NCBI GenBank assembly: GCA_934133115.1
Contig: CAKPAV010000068.1
Span: forward strand, 1 to 8,082
Source: an uncultured Bacilli bacterium
GTDB taxonomy: Bacteria > Bacillota_I > Bacilli_A > RFN20 > CAG-826
Length of the DNA: 8,082 nt
Direction: 5' to 3'
The translations under genes were made by a program, and so were the position numbers. Every line of letters begins with the position of its first letter. The first letter of the stretch is position 1. Positions 6,352 to 8,082 of this stretch are shown here, in pieces. The notes under the pieces were generated by a model that made no database searches, was not told where the DNA came from, and was given only the letters and a program-made list of their open reading frames with translations.

Positions 6352-7325
6352 TGTGTGTCACCATTCACTTTATATACTTCGTAGTTAGAGACATATACTT
6401 TATTAACTTTGTTTGTCTTTTTGCCTGCCCATGTAGGGCTAGTAGGGTATAATAGTCCAATATGTGGCTTTACATATTCAACATTAGTAATAACACTACT
6501 TTCAAACGTATAAATAACTTGATCGTCTAGTTTAATGCTTGCTTCTGGTGTAGCGTGATTATAATTGATTTCTAAACTGTGCCAATATCCATCAGCATAA
6601 TTAATATCTATTTTTTCGTTAGTTGATGAATAATCATCTCCAACAGCATGTCCATAAAATACTTGTTGATTACCACAAAGTTCTACAGTAATTTCATCTT
6701 TTGTATTTTGTTCGTTTTGAACACCAGTTAACCAAAAAGCAAAAGCGCCATAATCGCTTAAATCAGTCTTAAACATAATTTTAAAACGTCCATCGAACAT
6801 GCTCCATTTACTATCTAAACAAGCACTAGTTTCATTATCTTTATCAATTGTTAGTTCTACAGCTTCATCACCTATTACAACATTATCAGCGGAACAATTA
6901 ACCGATGTGCCGTTTTCATCTCCGCCCCATGAGTCAGTGCCAATGTCAAAGAATCCTTTTACTTTTTCTGTTGATGTACTTACGTAATTAAATTCTTTTT
7001 TAAATGAACCAGCTTTATAAAATGTTGATTCAGTTATATCAACGCGCGCTGTCCATTTACCATCAGATGATGGCTTACGAAGATTCTTTTCTTCATCAGT
7101 GCCATTTTCTTTGTCATAGAAAACACTATATTTTGCGCCCTTAGATATGCTAGTAAATGGTTGCATATAATCACTACCATATAAGGTGTCTTTTTCATAA
7201 AATTCAACAACTGCGTCTTTACGATTATTCTTAATTAGATTTTTTGCTAGTGACACTGTTGCAGTCGAAGCTACAACAATACCACCAATCAACAATATGT
7301 TTTTAAATAAATTATTTTTTGCCAT
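6348..7325 (-). CDS. Membrane-anchored protein with a GH16-like (lichenase/XTH-type) jelly-roll domain (325 aa)
   Basis: A short cytoplasmic start and hydrophobic span (LLIGGIVVASTATVSLA, about 11-27) anchor the protein. Residues about 125-320 follow the order of motifs of glycoside hydrolase family 16: CSADNVVIGDEAVELTID, FDGRFKIMFKTDLSDYG, AFAFWLTG, DEITVELCGN (210-219), YWHSLEINY, ASIKLDDQVIY, KPHIGLLYP with TWAGK, and a closing YVSNYEVYKV strand. The family signature is E-[hydrophobic]-D-x-E; here E211 and E215 are kept but the central Asp is T213. In GH16 those glutamates are nucleophile and acid/base, while the Asp tunes them. The domain may therefore be a weak hydrolase or a glycan-binding lectin. 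Residues 35-125 are unassigned. AAGGAGG lies eight bases before the ATG. The stop is TGA followed directly by TAA and overlaps the next start. As part of a phage-like cassette it could bind or cut host surface glycans. Fold call by eye only. Confidence 0.75.
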   Translation of the reverse strand: MAKNNLFKNILLIGGIVVASTATVSLAKNLIKNNRKDAVVEFYEKDTLYGSDYMQPFTSISKGAKYSVFYDKENGTDEEKNLRKPSSDGKWTARVDITESTFYKAGSFKKEFNYVSTSTEKVKGFFDIGTDSWGGDENGTSVNCSADNVVIGDEAVELTIDKDNETSACLDSKWSMFDGRFKIMFKTDLSDYGAFAFWLTGVQNEQNTKDEITVELCGNQQVFYGHAVGDDYSSTNEKIDINYADGYWHSLEINYNHATPEASIKLDDQVIYTFESSVITNVEYVKPHIGLLYPTSPTWAGKKTNKVNKVYVSNYEVYKVNGDTQ

Positions 7326-7342
7326 AATAAATGCCTCCTTGT

Positions 7343-8008
7343 TTATTCAGTCCATAATTCAAGACTTAAAAGACATGGACGGCCTGTAACACCTTGAATA
7401 GTTAATGTTGTTTGTGCTGTGTCAAATTCAAAAATACTTTCAATTATTTCATCAGCAACTTTTAAATCATCCTTCATTGGTAATGAAACTGCTTTCTCAT
7501 TAAACGTATAAGATGAACCATTGGTTTGTTTGTTATAGTTAAACGATCCATCTTCTTCAGCGATTGTTTTTAATCGATGATAATTGACTGCTTTTACTTT
7601 TGCACGATTAAATGTAAAATCTTCTGCCATATTAATACCAAAGCCACCAAGACTACTTGATGAACCTAAACGCAAGCCTAGTTCTTTGCTTTGATATAGT
7701 TTTAATGCATATGGAACAGTTTTTTCATTACTAGTTGTTGTTAATAATTTTCCAAAAATTTGTTTGCTGTCCTCATTACATCCATTTAAGAAATTAATGA
7801 AAGTTGTTTCACTACTTAAATCTTTATTATCAGTAGTTGTAACAAAATTAAATGTAGTTAAGTTTTTACGTGTCTCAACATCAGGAACGCTAATTGATGG
7901 TTCTTTGCCAGGCTTGCTTGCTTTTTGAATTAATGACACTGTAGCAGTTATTGCTAATGACGCTAACGCGACATAAAAAATTGTGCTTAAAATATTTTCT
8001 TTTTTCAT
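7343..8008 (-). CDS. N-terminally anchored surface protein (221 aa), possible beta-sandwich binding domain
   Basis: One hydrophobic segment lies at about 9-27 (TIFYVALASLAITATVSL), then a basic/proline linker (QKASKPGKEPSISVPDV) and an external domain. It shares the anchor pattern with the next protein: SLAITATVSLIQKASK here against VASTATVSLAKNLIKN there. Residues about 105-221 look beta-rich: ELGLRLGSSSSLGGFGINM, FTFNRAKVKAVNYHRL, TLTIQGVTGRPCLLSLELW. That pattern resembles C-terminal beta-sandwich domains in secreted proteins of Bacilli and Mollicutes relatives, from memory only. AGGAGG (8022-8017) is eight bases before the ATG, and its last bases lie over the upstream gene's TAG. It ends 17 bases before the next gene. 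A minor virion or surface protein is plausible from context; function is otherwise unknown. Confidence 0.8.
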   Translation of the reverse strand: MKKENILSTIFYVALASLAITATVSLIQKASKPGKEPSISVPDVETRKNLTTFNFVTTTDNKDLSSETTFINFLNGCNEDSKQIFGKLLTTTSNEKTVPYALKLYQSKELGLRLGSSSSLGGFGINMAEDFTFNRAKVKAVNYHRLKTIAEEDGSFNYNKQTNGSSYTFNEKAVSLPMKDDLKVADEIIESIFEFDTAQTTLTIQGVTGRPCLLSLELWTE

Positions 8009-8020
8009 AATAATTACCTC

Positions 8021-8082
8021 CTATGCTGCAGGTGGTGCAGCTTTAATTAATGGGTTCCAAACTTCAATTCCTGATATTACTG
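8021..8082 (-). CDS. 3' end of an unknown upstream gene (last 19 residues)
   Basis: The frame entering from the right edge reads VISGIEVWNPLIKAAPPAA and stops with TAG at 8023-8021. That stop overlaps the ribosome binding site of the 221-aa gene, the tight spacing expected of a co-translated neighbour. Other frames on this strand close sooner: one meets TGA after ATCAGGAAT. The tail is too short to assign. If the element is a filamentous prophage, a coat or other structural protein would be expected here, but nothing in 19 residues shows this. Confidence 0.6.
   Translation of the reverse strand, partial: VISGIEVWNPLIKAAPPAA

Noticed and set aside
6167..6388. Plus-strand open frame over the 727-aa gene start
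   Set aside because: Antisense to the signal peptide region; hydrophobic content is a by-product.
6799..6987. Plus-strand open frame inside the GH16-like gene
   Set aside because: Antisense to the jelly-roll motifs; Ser/Leu-rich low-complexity product.
1..8082. Mycoplasma-type code (TGA = Trp)
   Set aside because: Several genes end at TGA at tightly packed junctions, long frames contain no internal TGA, and Trp is encoded by TGG throughout.
1..8082. tRNA, rRNA, CRISPR, insertion sequence, rho-independent terminator or internal promoter
   Set aside because: None seen on either strand; coding regions fill nearly all of the window, gaps are 30 bases or shorter, and no stem followed by a T-tract was found.

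Overview
The window is one compact operon, entirely on the minus strand, from an AT-rich (roughly 30-35% GC by eye) Gram-positive-type genome. Strong AGGAGG-type ribosome binding sites, TGA used as a true stop (including a tandem TGA TGA) and tryptophan encoded by TGG point to a low-GC Bacillota/Bacilli-like host using the standard bacterial code rather than the Mycoplasma code. No organism can be named from sequence alone. Gene density is extreme: every intergenic gap is 30 bases or shorter, and many genes overlap. No internal promoter, tRNA, rRNA, CRISPR or insertion sequence is visible.

Layout in transcription order (right to left). (1) The 3' end of an unknown gene (8082-8021). (2) A membrane/surface cassette: a 221-aa N-terminally anchored protein, a 325-aa N-terminally anchored protein with a GH16-like (lichenase/XTH-type) jelly-roll module, a 727-aa secreted protein with a C-terminal membrane anchor, and a 128-aa single-span membrane protein. 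(3) A 735-aa polytopic membrane P-loop ATPase. (4) Three small overlapping paralogous genes (104, 97 and 53 aa) built from one or two copies of a roughly 40-residue module. (5) A 65-aa unknown protein. (6) A tyrosine recombinase running off the left edge.

The best reading is the structural/assembly and integration half of an integrated filamentous (inovirus- or plectrovirus-like) prophage. Small anchored surface proteins, a large pIII-like protein (signal peptide, long ectodomain, C-terminal helix), a small pVI-like membrane protein, a pI/Zot-like membrane ATPase and a phage-type integrase in one operon match that gene order. The absence of a secretin suits a single-membrane host. The replication initiator, ssDNA-binding protein and major coat protein would be expected beyond the right edge; none is in the window, so the assignment is inference. 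A non-viral integrative element carrying a membrane export ATPase is the main alternative.

The most unusual points are the GH16-like domain with an altered active-site motif inside the presumed virion cassette, an ATPase whose membrane helices all precede the P-loop domain, and the array of small paralogues whose start regions are nested in the 3' end of the gene before each of them.
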